Source of the DNA: Sphingobium sp. CCH11-B1
GTDB taxonomy: Bacteria; Pseudomonadota; Alphaproteobacteria; Sphingomonadales; Sphingomonadaceae
Direction: 5' to 3'
Assembly (NCBI RefSeq): GCF_001556865.1
Contig: NZ_LSJY01000214.1
Coordinates: forward strand, 37,457-101,456
Length of the DNA: 64,000 bases
Every line of letters begins with the position of its first letter. The stretch's first letter is position 1. Positions 9,858 through 18,327 of the stretch are shown here, one piece after another. The notes below the pieces were generated by a model that did no database searches, had not been told where the DNA came from, and saw only the letters and a program-made list of their open reading frames with translations. The translations under genes and the position numbers were made by a program.

Positions 9858-10958
9858 CTATTCCTCGGTGCGGAACAGCACTGTCTCACCTACCAGCAGG
9901 AACAGGAAAAAGGGTGCCCAGGCCGCGAGCAGCGGCGGATAGGCGCCCAGGCTGCCCATCGCGAGCGAGAAATTGTCCGCCACGAAATAGGCGAAGCCCA
10001 GCGCCATGCCCATCACCGCGCGGATGAACAGCTGTCCCGAACGGGCAAGCCCGAAGGCGGCGACGGACCCCAGGATCGGCATCAGCAATGCCGACAGCGG
10101 ACCGGACAATTTGTGCCACAGATTGCCCTCCAGCTCGCTCGTCGGCCGGCCGGCATCCCGCAGGTCGCTGATCGCGGACTGCAACTCACCAAAGGTCAGC
10201 GCGTCCGGGTCGACCCTCGCCAGGGTGAACTGATCGGGCCGGATATCATGGCCGAAGCGGACCGTGCCGATCGCGCGCCCGGTCCCGCGCGCCACGTCGA
10301 ACTGTTGCGCGTCCTCCAATACCCAGCTTTTGCTGGCGCCATCATAATGACCGCGCGGCGCCTGGATGATGGTCGTCAGTGCGTTGTTGACGCGATTATA
10401 TATCTCGATCTTGCGAAGCTGGACATCCTGGCCGCGCCCGGCGACGATGGCGACGTTGACCAGATTGTTGCCATCGCGCACCCACGGGTTGGACTTGATG
10501 CCGCTGTCGTGGGGAATGGGTCCATAGTCCACGGCCTCCCAGGCGCTCAGCGCGGCCGTGGACCGCGCCACGATCCGTTCGTTGAACACGAAGCTGATGA
10601 CCGACACGCCCAATGCCGCTGCGATCAGCGGGGCCAGTATCTGGTGCGCGGACAGCCCCGCCGCCTTCATCGCGATGATCTCGCTATTCTGGTTCAGCGT
10701 CGCCAGCATGACCAGCGTGCCGAGCAGGACGGAAAAAGGCAGGAAGGTCGCTATGATCTGCGGCGTGCGCAGGCCGACATAATGCCAAAGCTGCGCGTCG
10801 CCATTGCCGGGATAGGCCAGGATGTCGCCGCTGTTGCCCAGCAGGTCCAGCGTCTGGAGCACCACCACCAGCAGCATCAGCACGGCAAAAGTGCGCGTCA
10901 GGAACAGCCGCGCCATATACCAGCTCATCTGGCGGGAGGGAAAGAAACTCAGGTTCAT
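9858..10958 (-). CDS. lptG: LPS export ABC transporter permease LptG
   Basis: LptG is one of the two inner-membrane permeases of the LptB2FGC complex, which extracts lipopolysaccharide from the inner membrane. The 366-residue protein has the family layout: two or three N-terminal membrane helices, a periplasmic beta-jellyroll domain in the middle, and C-terminal helices. Conserved stretches include SVLLGTLVMLATLNQNSEI and AMKAAGLSA, the coupling-helix region. It follows lptF by 4 bases, so the two are co-translated. Confidence 0.95.
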   Translation of the reverse strand: MNLSFFPSRQMSWYMARLFLTRTFAVLMLLVVVLQTLDLLGNSGDILAYPGNGDAQLWHYVGLRTPQIIATFLPFSVLLGTLVMLATLNQNSEIIAMKAAGLSAHQILAPLIAAALGVSVISFVFNERIVARSTAALSAWEAVDYGPIPHDSGIKSNPWVRDGNNLVNVAIVAGRGQDVQLRKIEIYNRVNNALTTIIQAPRGHYDGASKSWVLEDAQQFDVARGTGRAIGTVRFGHDIRPDQFTLARVDPDALTFGELQSAISDLRDAGRPTSELEGNLWHKLSGPLSALLMPILGSVAAFGLARSGQLFIRAVMGMALGFAYFVADNFSLAMGSLGAYPPLLAAWAPFFLFLLVGETVLFRTEE

Positions 10959-10962
10959 GGGG

Positions 10963-12177
10963 TCAAGCCGCTCCTTCCGCGGCTGCGGGGCTGCGTTTCC
11001 GCCCGAATTTCAGCAGGCGCGCAATCTGCTTGCCCAATTTGCCGAATGCATATTCCAGCGCCGCTGTCGGTTGCCCGCCGGGGCGGTGAGCGATCACATG
11101 ATACATCCACAGCACCAGCGCCGACGCGACGACGAACGGCCCCCACAACGCGATGATGGGATCGATCCGGCCCAGCGCGCCGACGCTTTCGCCATATTGG
11201 TTGATCTTGTGATAGGTTACGATGAACACGATCGACAGGAAAACGCCAAGTGCGGACGTCGATCGCTTGGGCGGTATGGCGAAGGCAAGCGCGGCCAGCG
11301 GCAGCAGGAACATGAACACCACCTCCACCATGCGGAAGTGAAAATTGGCGCGCACCTCGTCCTTCAGCTTGTCGGGCGTGTCGGCGTTGCGGCCGATCAC
11401 CACGAGTTCCGGAATCGTCTTTTCCCGGTCGTTGTCACGGCCGCGAAACCGCTCGATCTGGGGCAGGTCGATGGGCAGGTCGTGGCTGGAGAAAGACAGG
11501 ATGCGCGGCGTCTTATATTTGGGACCGTCGTTCACCAGCACGCCGTTGCGCAGGCGGAAGATGATCGTGTCTGGATCGTCCGTCGCCAGGAACGTCCCCT
11601 GTTCCGCCGTCACCGCGACTGACTGGCCATTGCGACTGACCGCGCGCACGAAGATTCCCTGCAGGTTGCGGCCTTCGTCCCGGCTGCGTTCGATGCGCAG
11701 CGTCATGCGCTTGCCCAGGGTCGTGAACTCGCCCACCTTGATCGACGCGCCGAGCGCGCCTGACCGCAGCTCGAACCGCAACGCTTCATAGGCGTGACGG
11801 GACAGCGGCTGCACGAAGCCCACGATGCCGAAATTCAGCAGTGCCAGCGCGATGGCGTACATGTAGGGGACGCGCAGCAGCCGCCCGTAGGACAGCCCCA
11901 CCGCCCGCATCACATCCAGTTCCGACGACAGCGCCAGCTTGCGGAAGGCGAGCAGGATGCCCAGCATCAGGCCGATGGGTATGCCGAGCGACAGATATTC
12001 GGGCAGCATGCTGGCCAGCATCCGCCACACGACGCTGACCGGCCCGCCTTCCGCCGCGACGAAATCGAACAGGCTCAGCATCTTGTCGAGCACCAGCAGC
12101 ATCGCTGATATGACCAGCGTGGCGAACATCGGCACCGCGATGAGACGGGCCAGATAGCGGTCGGTGGCGGTCAGCAT
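10963..12177 (-). CDS. lptF: LPS export ABC transporter permease LptF
   Basis: This 404-residue partner of LptG begins MLTATDRYLARLIAVPMF. It shows the typical IGLMLGILLAFRKLALSSE helix and the coupling motif DVMRAVGLS, a large periplasmic domain, and C-terminal helices near FHFRMVEVVFMFLLPLAAL. The C-terminal tail after the last helix (about 50 residues, rich in K/R) is somewhat long. lptB, lptC and lptA are not in this window. Confidence 0.95.
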   Translation of the reverse strand: MLTATDRYLARLIAVPMFATLVISAMLLVLDKMLSLFDFVAAEGGPVSVVWRMLASMLPEYLSLGIPIGLMLGILLAFRKLALSSELDVMRAVGLSYGRLLRVPYMYAIALALLNFGIVGFVQPLSRHAYEALRFELRSGALGASIKVGEFTTLGKRMTLRIERSRDEGRNLQGIFVRAVSRNGQSVAVTAEQGTFLATDDPDTIIFRLRNGVLVNDGPKYKTPRILSFSSHDLPIDLPQIERFRGRDNDREKTIPELVVIGRNADTPDKLKDEVRANFHFRMVEVVFMFLLPLAALAFAIPPKRSTSALGVFLSIVFIVTYHKINQYGESVGALGRIDPIIALWGPFVVASALVLWMYHVIAHRPGGQPTAALEYAFGKLGKQIARLLKFGRKRSPAAAEGAA

Positions 12178-12305
12178 TCTCTAAGTCGTCGTCCCATCAC
12201 CATGATTTGGCCGCAAACCGATCCCATATGACGGGGGAGCAATTGCGGGGCGAACAGGGGCTCAGCCTCCGGTCCATGCCGGTGGCTATAGCTTCCAGGA
12301 GTCTG

Positions 12306-12800
12306 ATGGTCATGTTGAAAGTTGCAATGGGTTTCATGTCGGCGGCGGCGCTGCTCGCTTCTGCGCCGGCGATGGCTCATGGGCAGGAAATCTCGAACGA
12401 TCTGGATCGTTGCGCCCCCCAGGCAAAGGGGCCGGCGGTACTGGTCGATGTGCGCGGCTTCGCCGCCGCGACCGGCAAGGTGCGGGTCCAGTCCTATCCC
12501 GCCACGCGCGACGCCTGGTTGGCGAAGGGTGAGTGGCTCAACCGAATCGAAACCGCCGTGCGCCCGTCCGAAGGCGCGATGCGCTTCTGCATGCCGGTGC
12601 CCCAGCCGGGCCGCTACGGCATCGCCGTGCGGCACGATCGCGACGGCAATGGCAAGACGGACATCTCGCGTGATGGCGGCGGTTTTTCCAACAATCCGTC
12701 GATCAGCATCTTCAACCTCGGCAAGCCCGGGGTGGAAAAGGCCGCCTTCTATGCCGGCCCTGGGGTGACGAAAATCACGATCAACCTCAAATATATGTGA
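12306..12800 (+). CDS. Exported DUF2141 protein
   Basis: This is a secreted protein of about 164 residues with a clear signal peptide (hydrophobic MSAAALLASAPAMA, cleavage after AMA). The mature part contains RYGIAVRHDRDGNGKTD, GGGFSNNPSIS and KPGVEKAAF, the core of DUF2141, a small beta-sandwich family of unknown function. A Shine-Dalgarno AGGAG at 12297-12301 serves either the ATG at 12306 or the one at 12312. It precedes a lipid kinase gene by only 10 bases. A second DUF2141 gene at 50521-50958 is also joined to a lipid-modifying enzyme. Confidence 0.85.
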   Translation: MVMLKVAMGFMSAAALLASAPAMAHGQEISNDLDRCAPQAKGPAVLVDVRGFAAATGKVRVQSYPATRDAWLAKGEWLNRIETAVRPSEGAMRFCMPVPQPGRYGIAVRHDRDGNGKTDISRDGGGFSNNPSISIFNLGKPGVEKAAFYAGPGVTKITINLKYM

Positions 12801-12810
12801 TCGAACCCAG

Positions 12811-13779
12811 ATGGTCAGCGTCGCGCTCTTGTCCAATCCCAAGTCCACGGGCAACCGGCAGACGCTTCCGCGCGTGCGCAGCTATTGCGCCAACCATCCC
12901 GACATCTTCCATTATGAAGTGGAGCATGTCGACCAGATCGGCCGGGCGTTCCAGACGATCGCCCGCGTCGATCCCGCCGTCATCGTCATCAACGGCGGCG
13001 ACGGAACGGTGCAGGCGTCGCTGACCGAACTGTATCAGGGCGAACATTTCCATGGCCGGGTTCCGCCGATCGCTGTACTGCCCAACGGCAAGACGAACCT
13101 CATCGCCCTCGACCTTGGCATTCACGGCGACCCGATCAAGGCGCTGGAAAGGATATTGGAGATCGCCAAGTCGGGCGTCGAAGATCATGTCGTCGCCCGC
13201 GAACTGATCGCCCTGTCCGACGGCCAGGCGGAAAGCCGGCCGGTGCTGGGCATGTTCCTGGGCGGCGCGGGCCTTGCCGATACGATGCTCTATTGCCGCA
13301 ACCAGATTTATCCGCTCGGCCTTTCCAACGGCCTCAGCCATTTCATCACCGCGCTCGCCGTGGTCTTCTCGCTGCTGTTCGGCATCCGGGCGCGCTTCCT
13401 GCCGCCCTCCAGCAAGCCGGTGCGCATCTCGCTGATCCGCGACGGCCAGCTCGCCGGACGCTTTTCCGTGCTGATCGTGACTACGCTGGAAAAGCTGCTG
13501 CTTGGCGTGCAGCCGGGCGGCAGCCGGCGCGGCAACATGAAGCTGATGGCGGTCGACCAGAGCCTGTCCGCCCTGCTGCGCCTCGTATGGGCCAGCCTGT
13601 TCCGCCGCGTGGGCAAGGCGCGGATGCAGGGCATCCATCTGGAGCAGGGCGACATGATCCGGATCGAGGGGGAACGCAGCAGCGTCATCCTCGACGGCGA
13701 ACTGTTCGAAGCGACAGAGGGCAAGCCCATCGTCCTGCGCTCGACCGAGCCGGTGCCCTTTCTGCGGCTGGCGGCCTAA
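12811..13779 (+). CDS. Diacylglycerol kinase-family lipid kinase
   Basis: The protein belongs to the DAGK catalytic-domain superfamily, which phosphorylates diacylglycerol, sphingosine or ceramide. The nucleotide-binding VINGGDGTVQ is at about residues 58-67, and the PNGKTNLIA motif replaces the more common GTxND. The second, beta-rich domain extends to VILDGELFE near the end. The 322-residue length is normal. It forms a two-gene unit with the DUF2141 gene. Sphingomonads make sphingoglycolipids, so a ceramide or sphingoid kinase is possible, but this is unproven. Confidence 0.85.
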   Translation: MVSVALLSNPKSTGNRQTLPRVRSYCANHPDIFHYEVEHVDQIGRAFQTIARVDPAVIVINGGDGTVQASLTELYQGEHFHGRVPPIAVLPNGKTNLIALDLGIHGDPIKALERILEIAKSGVEDHVVARELIALSDGQAESRPVLGMFLGGAGLADTMLYCRNQIYPLGLSNGLSHFITALAVVFSLLFGIRARFLPPSSKPVRISLIRDGQLAGRFSVLIVTTLEKLLLGVQPGGSRRGNMKLMAVDQSLSALLRLVWASLFRRVGKARMQGIHLEQGDMIRIEGERSSVILDGELFEATEGKPIVLRSTEPVPFLRLAA

Positions 13780-13795
13780 AGCCGCTGCGCGGGCC

Positions 13796-14095
13796 TCAGA
13801 GCGGTCGCCATTCCCCGATTTCGGAGATGGCAAGGTTCCGCTCCCCTATTCCCAGCGCCGCGCCGGCCGCGCGCCATTCCGCCATGTGCGCCGCCGCATT
13901 GTGGCGATCCAGCGCCGCCTGATCGACCCATCGTTCCTTTACGTGGATGAGGCCGGGATCGGCCACATCCTCGGCAAAGACATATTCGACGCACCCGTCT
14001 TCGGCCCGGCTGGCCTCTACCATGCGGGTCATGGCAGGGCGGCCCGCATCCATTTTGTCGGCGGGCAGGCGGAAGGTTCCAAGGATCATCAGCAT
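13796..14095 (-). CDS. Antibiotic biosynthesis monooxygenase (ABM) domain protein, YgiN-like
   Basis: The 99-residue protein has the dimeric alpha/beta ABM fold: MTRMVEASRAEDGCVEYVFAED is followed by HVKERWVDQAALDRHNAAAHMA, the conserved quinol-monooxygenase-like pattern. Members oxidise quinols or degrade haem, and many are uncharacterised. The ATG at 14095 is chosen, with another two codons in at 14089. It converges on the lipid kinase gene and lies downstream of the porin gene on the same strand, 25 bases from it. Confidence 0.8.
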   Translation of the reverse strand: MLMILGTFRLPADKMDAGRPAMTRMVEASRAEDGCVEYVFAEDVADPGLIHVKERWVDQAALDRHNAAAHMAEWRAAGAALGIGERNLAISEIGEWRPL

Positions 14096-14120
14096 GGCGC
14101 GACCTTAGGGCCGTTGCCCG

Positions 14121-15548
14121 TCAGAAGTCCAGTTCCGCGCGCCAGCCCAATATATCGACGCTATAGTCGCGCCGGCCGCCGGCGGTAATCGCCGCGTCGG
14201 TGTAAGCGAGGTGCGCGTAGTTTAGGTTGAACCGAACATATTCGATCGGCGTCCATACCAGCGCCGCGATCACGCCATTCTGCGTGCCGCCCACGATCCC
14301 CTTGTCGTTGAGGCTGAGATAGTCGTAGCGCAACGTTGCCTGCAATGCGCCCCATCCGCCGGCACTCATGGGACTGTCTGGCTTCACCACACCGAAAATA
14401 CCGTTCTTGTAGCCGCGGCTTTCGCCAGTGAGGACATAGCCCACCTCGCCATAGCCGCCGAAGAAGGTCGGATCGGACAGGCCCGGCCGCGCCGCGCGCA
14501 GCCAGTGCGCCTCTCCTGCCCACCATAACGGCCCACGCTCGCCCGCAAATTCCAGCCCATAGCTTGTTTCGCCTTCCGCCAGGATGGGCGGCGTCGACAG
14601 GAACCGGCTATTGGCGCTGTGCAGATAGGCGCGCTGGCGATAGCGCTGCGGCGCCTCACCCAGCCGCTGAAGGTCGCGCCAATGGCCCGACGCGGCAAAA
14701 TGCAGCTGCGTCTTGCCCAGCTTGGGCGCAATCACGATGCGTCCGTCCAGGCTGTAGCTGTTATTTTCGTCTCCGCCGTTCGCGCCGTCGCTGGCATTGG
14801 TCAGCGAATCGGCGCTGTCCGAAAAGACGCCAGCCTGCGCCAGCAGGATGCCGGACCGATATTGCGCCGACAGGCCCAGCCGCCGCTCGAAACCGAAAGC
14901 GTCGGTGAAGGCCGCCCGCTCCATCACTGCGCCGCCCGTGTCGCTGATCAGTTCGTCGAGCGACTGGAAGCTGTTGTGATTGCCCAGCGTCACCAGCCAT
15001 GGCCCCTTCTCATATGTAATGAAGGTATCGACCAGTTCCACGCTGTTGTCCGACAGCTCCAGTTCCAGCTTATAGCCAAAGCCGCCGCCAAGCCGCCCTT
15101 CCCCGCCCAGCCGGAGCCGGCGGAGTTCGTTGGAATAGCCCTTTGCCCGGTCGTCGACTCCGGCGGGTGTCATCAGCAGCCCGGCATCATATTGAATGCG
15201 GCCCTTCACATGGAAACTGGCATCTCCGCGCGTGAAGACCGGCCCGCCCTTCCAGCCGATCGATGATGGCTGCTCGGCCTTGGGCGCGCTGGCGGCGGCA
15301 ACCGCAACCGGGGTCGTCGCTGCCGACGCTGCCGACGCTGCCGACGCTGCCGCCGTTGCGGTCGACGTTGCCCTGCCGGCTTCACCGTTCAGCCGCACCT
15401 CCAGCCGGTCGACCTGCGCCTTCAGGGCCGCAATCTGCGCGCGCATCGCTGCGGCCTCTGCCGCATCGATCGTCTGCGCCATGGTCGAAGCCGGAAGGAT
15501 GGCGAGCGCCAGCGCTGTTCCCCTTGCCAGTCGTGAACGGAACGTCAT
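14121..15548 (-). CDS. OprO/OprP-family phosphate-selective-like porin
   Basis: This outer-membrane beta-barrel protein of about 475 residues begins MTFRSRLARG and has a signal peptide cleaved after STMAQ. A short coiled coil follows (MRAQIAALKAQVDRLEVRL), then an Ala-rich linker, then barrel strands with SFHVKGRIQYDAGLL and NELRRLRLGGEG, typical of the OprO/P family. It ends in F, as expected for BAM-assembled proteins. The GGGGAAGAG before 15548 decides the start. Phosphate or polyphosphate selectivity is known for Pseudomonas members only; here the substrate is open. Confidence 0.9.
   Translation of the reverse strand: MTFRSRLARGTALALAILPASTMAQTIDAAEAAAMRAQIAALKAQVDRLEVRLNGEAGRATSTATAAASAASAASAATTPVAVAAASAPKAEQPSSIGWKGGPVFTRGDASFHVKGRIQYDAGLLMTPAGVDDRAKGYSNELRRLRLGGEGRLGGGFGYKLELELSDNSVELVDTFITYEKGPWLVTLGNHNSFQSLDELISDTGGAVMERAAFTDAFGFERRLGLSAQYRSGILLAQAGVFSDSADSLTNASDGANGGDENNSYSLDGRIVIAPKLGKTQLHFAASGHWRDLQRLGEAPQRYRQRAYLHSANSRFLSTPPILAEGETSYGLEFAGERGPLWWAGEAHWLRAARPGLSDPTFFGGYGEVGYVLTGESRGYKNGIFGVVKPDSPMSAGGWGALQATLRYDYLSLNDKGIVGGTQNGVIAALVWTPIEYVRFNLNYAHLAYTDAAITAGGRRDYSVDILGWRAELDF
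15319..15354. repeat. 9-base in-frame tandem repeat (GCTGCCGAC x3 plus one variant)
   Basis: Four copies of a 9-base unit encode an Ala-Ser-Ala-type linker between the coiled coil and the barrel of the porin. Because the unit is a multiple of three, slippage would change linker length without breaking the frame. Confidence 0.85.
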
Positions 15549-15690
15549 CTCTTCCCCTTCGCTGCTCCGCGCCGCCATTATGAAGTTTTAATTACGCTTG
15601 AGCGTCATTTATATTTCTGTTTTGTGACACCGGCCGGGATGCGATCGATGGTTGGCGCGGCCGCAATCGCGGGCTAATCCTGATGGCGGG

Positions 15691-17181
15691 ATGACCATTT
15701 CCTCTCTTCTTCGCGCGCCCCGCCGTTTGGGCGGCATCGGCGCGCTGCTCGCCCTGCTGACGAGCGGCTGTTCGGACGAAGGACGCGGTCCCGTCGCCGT
15801 CAGCGTAATCGGCGATCGTGACGATCTGACGCGCCCGCTCCAGAATCTGCCCGATCCTGCCGCAAAGCTGATGCTCGAAGCCACGGCGCAGGGTCTTGTC
15901 GCGTTCGACGCCAGCGGCGACATCCTGCCCGCGCTCGCCCAGCGCTGGATCGTGGAGGATGACGGGCGCAGCTATATCTTCCGCCTGCGCCGCGCCTTCT
16001 GGGCGGACGGGACGCGCGTCACCGCGCCGGATGTCGCTCGCATGCTGATGGCGCGGATCGTGATGCTGCGGCGGCTCGACCCCAACGGGCCGTTCGACGC
16101 GGTCGAAGCCGTTGTCCCGATGACAGGCGAAGTGGTCGAGGTGCGGCTCGCGGCATCCCGCCCCTATGTGCTGCAGATGCTGGCACAACCGCAAATGGCG
16201 TTGCTGTCCCGCGACGGCGGAACCGGCCCCTATCGCCCGGTCACGCAGGGCAAACGCCTGTTCCTGACGCCGGTCGACCGCAGCAGCGGCGACGATGGCG
16301 GCAACGATCAGCCCGTCCCGGAATGGCAGACACGTGTGCTGCGGGCCGAAAGGCCAGCACTCGCCATCATCCGCTTCCGCGAAGGCGACGCTGCGCTGGT
16401 GCTCGGCGGCCGCTATTCCGATCTTCCTTTCCTGGTTCCGGCCGGCATCAACCGCGACGATGTGCGGGTCGATCCTGTGCGCGGTCTTCTGGGACTGGCG
16501 ATTACAGGCTCGGGCAAGCTGCTGGACGACGATAATGTGCGCGCCGCGATCAACATGGCGATCGACCGGAGCCAGTTGCCCGCCGTATTCCCCCTGGGTG
16601 GCTGGGCCACCAGCGACCGCATCCTGCCGGACCAGATGGACCTTCCGCGTCCGCCGACCGATCCGGCATGGTCGGCACTTTCTCTGGACGACCGGCGGGC
16701 GCAGGCGCGGGCCAGCGTCACGCGCTGGCGCGCCGACAATGGCGATCCACCGCCGCTCCGCATCGCGCTGCCGCAAGGACCGGGATCGACGCTGCTCTTC
16801 GGCCTGCTGGCGCGCGACCTGGGCACGATCGGCCTCACCGTCGAGCGAGTCAGCATGCGGGCAACAGCGGACCTCAGGCTGGTGGACGAAGTCGCCGCCT
16901 ATGACAGCGCCATCTGGTATCTTGGCCGGGTCGGCTGCGCGCGAAAGGTGCATTGCAGCGGTCTGGCCGATGCCCAGCTTCAGGCCGCCAGTCTTGCCAG
17001 CAACGCCGACGAGCGCATGGCTCGAATCGCGGAAGCAGAGGCGCTGATGGTCGCGCACAATGGCTATATCCCTCTCGGCGCGCCGGTGCGCTGGTCGCTG
17101 GTGTCCAAAAGGCTGAGCGGCTTTCAACCGTCGCCGCGTGCGCGCCACCCATTGAACCATCTCTTCCGCACCACCAACTAA
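15691..17181 (+). CDS. ABC-type peptide/nickel solute-binding lipoprotein (SBP_bac_5)
   Basis: The 496-residue protein starts at 15691 with MTISSLLRAPRR and has a lipobox ending LTSGC, so it is a membrane-anchored periplasmic protein. It matches family 5 solute-binding proteins: ILPALAQRWIVEDDGRSYIFRL near the N terminus, VRAAINMAIDRSQL in the middle and a C-terminal SKRLSGFQPSP. (Motifs are abbreviated.) No permease or ATPase genes flank it, so it is an orphan binding protein and its ligand is unknown. It is followed after 19 bases by the DUF4112 gene. Confidence 0.82.
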   Translation: MTISSLLRAPRRLGGIGALLALLTSGCSDEGRGPVAVSVIGDRDDLTRPLQNLPDPAAKLMLEATAQGLVAFDASGDILPALAQRWIVEDDGRSYIFRLRRAFWADGTRVTAPDVARMLMARIVMLRRLDPNGPFDAVEAVVPMTGEVVEVRLAASRPYVLQMLAQPQMALLSRDGGTGPYRPVTQGKRLFLTPVDRSSGDDGGNDQPVPEWQTRVLRAERPALAIIRFREGDAALVLGGRYSDLPFLVPAGINRDDVRVDPVRGLLGLAITGSGKLLDDDNVRAAINMAIDRSQLPAVFPLGGWATSDRILPDQMDLPRPPTDPAWSALSLDDRRAQARASVTRWRADNGDPPPLRIALPQGPGSTLLFGLLARDLGTIGLTVERVSMRATADLRLVDEVAAYDSAIWYLGRVGCARKVHCSGLADAQLQAASLASNADERMARIAEAEALMVAHNGYIPLGAPVRWSLVSKRLSGFQPSPRARHPLNHLFRTTN

Positions 17182-17200
17182 CGGTGAAGGAGACAGATGG

Positions 17201-17623
17201 ATGGCGATTTCGCAGGATCAGTTCGACCGCATCGTGCGCGACATGCCCGGCTTCGGCCGCGATCCCGCCTCGGTCCGCCGCCGGATCGAGGCGATGGAAA
17301 AGATGCTGGAGGGGCTGTTCGTCATTCCCGGCACCACGCGACGCGTCGGTCTCGACAGTCTCGTCGGCCTTATCCCTGTTGTGGGCGACCTGGCGACGGC
17401 GGCCATGGGCGCGTGGATCGTGTGGGAAGCGCGCAACCTTGGCATGTCGAAATGGCATATCACGCGCATGGCCGCCAATGTCGGCTTCGATACGCTGATC
17501 GGCGCGATCCCTTTCGCCGGTGACGCCTTCGACTTCTTCTTCAAGTCGAACACCAAAAATCTGCGGATCATCCGCAAGCATCTCGATCGCCACCATCCCT
17601 CGACGGTGACGATCGACGCTTAA
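17201..17623 (+). CDS. DUF4112 membrane protein
   Basis: The 140-residue protein contains the DUF4112 core, with GLDSLVGLIPVVGDL and IGAIPFAGDAFDFFFKSN as two similar hydrophobic hairpins. This indicates an integral membrane protein of unknown function. AAGGAGA at 17187-17193 sits 7 bases before the ATG. It probably shares the transcript of the upstream binding protein. Its stop overlaps the convergent RNase T2 stop by 4 bases. Confidence 0.88.
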   Translation: MAISQDQFDRIVRDMPGFGRDPASVRRRIEAMEKMLEGLFVIPGTTRRVGLDSLVGLIPVVGDLATAAMGAWIVWEARNLGMSKWHITRMAANVGFDTLIGAIPFAGDAFDFFFKSNTKNLRIIRKHLDRHHPSTVTIDA

Positions 17624-18327
17624 CGCTTCGGCACGATCCGAATTTGCGTCCCGTCATTGACGCCGCCCTGATGCGACGGGCAGCGGCTGTAGCGCAGCTT
17701 GCGGTCCATGCAGACCCACACCTCACTCAGTGTCCCCTCGCGCGAGACGTTGAGGCGCATCATATCGGCGCTCATGCCCTTGTTCGCCGCGGCGAAGGCC
17801 GTGGCGAACGCCCGCGCGGACAGAGTCGGCCGCGCCGCGAGTTCCTTCATGTCGGGGAAACGAAGCGCCTGATACAGTTTGCGTGACAGGGCGAAGAATT
17901 TGGTCGGCGTGGTCGGCAGGCAAGTGCCGTGCTTCACCCATTCATGCTGGATCAGCTGGACCGACGGCGTGGAGCAGAGATGTTCGCGCACCACCTTGCG
18001 CGGCAGCACCGCGGCGGGCTTGCAATATTGCGGCCAGTCCTTGCCATATCCGTCAGGCCAGAGGCCATGCAGCGTAAAGCCGAAATCATTGCCCGAGCGG
18101 CACTGGAAATCATCCTTCGCGCCGCCCCTGGACCGTGCGCAATAGTCGGGTGACCAACTGACCGCGAGCGTGTAGCTGCCGATCGGCAGAACGCGCTTCG
18201 GCTCCTGCTCGGTCGGCCCTTCGACCACAGGCCGGGAAATGATGTCCGGCAAGCGACATTGCCCCGCCTGCGCCAGAGCGGCGGTCGGCGCGGCAAGCGC
18301 CAGCACGGGCAGCAATATCTTAAGCAT
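17620..18327 (-). CDS. Secreted ribonuclease T2 family protein
   Basis: RNase T2 enzymes cleave RNA through a 2',3'-cyclic intermediate outside the cytoplasm. The 235-residue precursor begins MLKILLPVLALAAPTAALAQ, a clear signal peptide. Both active-site segments are present: CAS I FTLHGLWPDG and CAS II HEWVKHGTC, each with its catalytic histidine. Cysteines (CRLPD, CARS, CRSG, CKPA, CSTP, CMDR) suggest disulfides. The ATG at 18327 overlaps the nadC stop by 8 bases, an odd coupling of a periplasmic nuclease to NAD synthesis. Confidence 0.93.
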   Translation of the reverse strand: MLKILLPVLALAAPTAALAQAGQCRLPDIISRPVVEGPTEQEPKRVLPIGSYTLAVSWSPDYCARSRGGAKDDFQCRSGNDFGFTLHGLWPDGYGKDWPQYCKPAAVLPRKVVREHLCSTPSVQLIQHEWVKHGTCLPTTPTKFFALSRKLYQALRFPDMKELAARPTLSARAFATAFAAANKGMSADMMRLNVSREGTLSEVWVCMDRKLRYSRCPSHQGGVNDGTQIRIVPKR

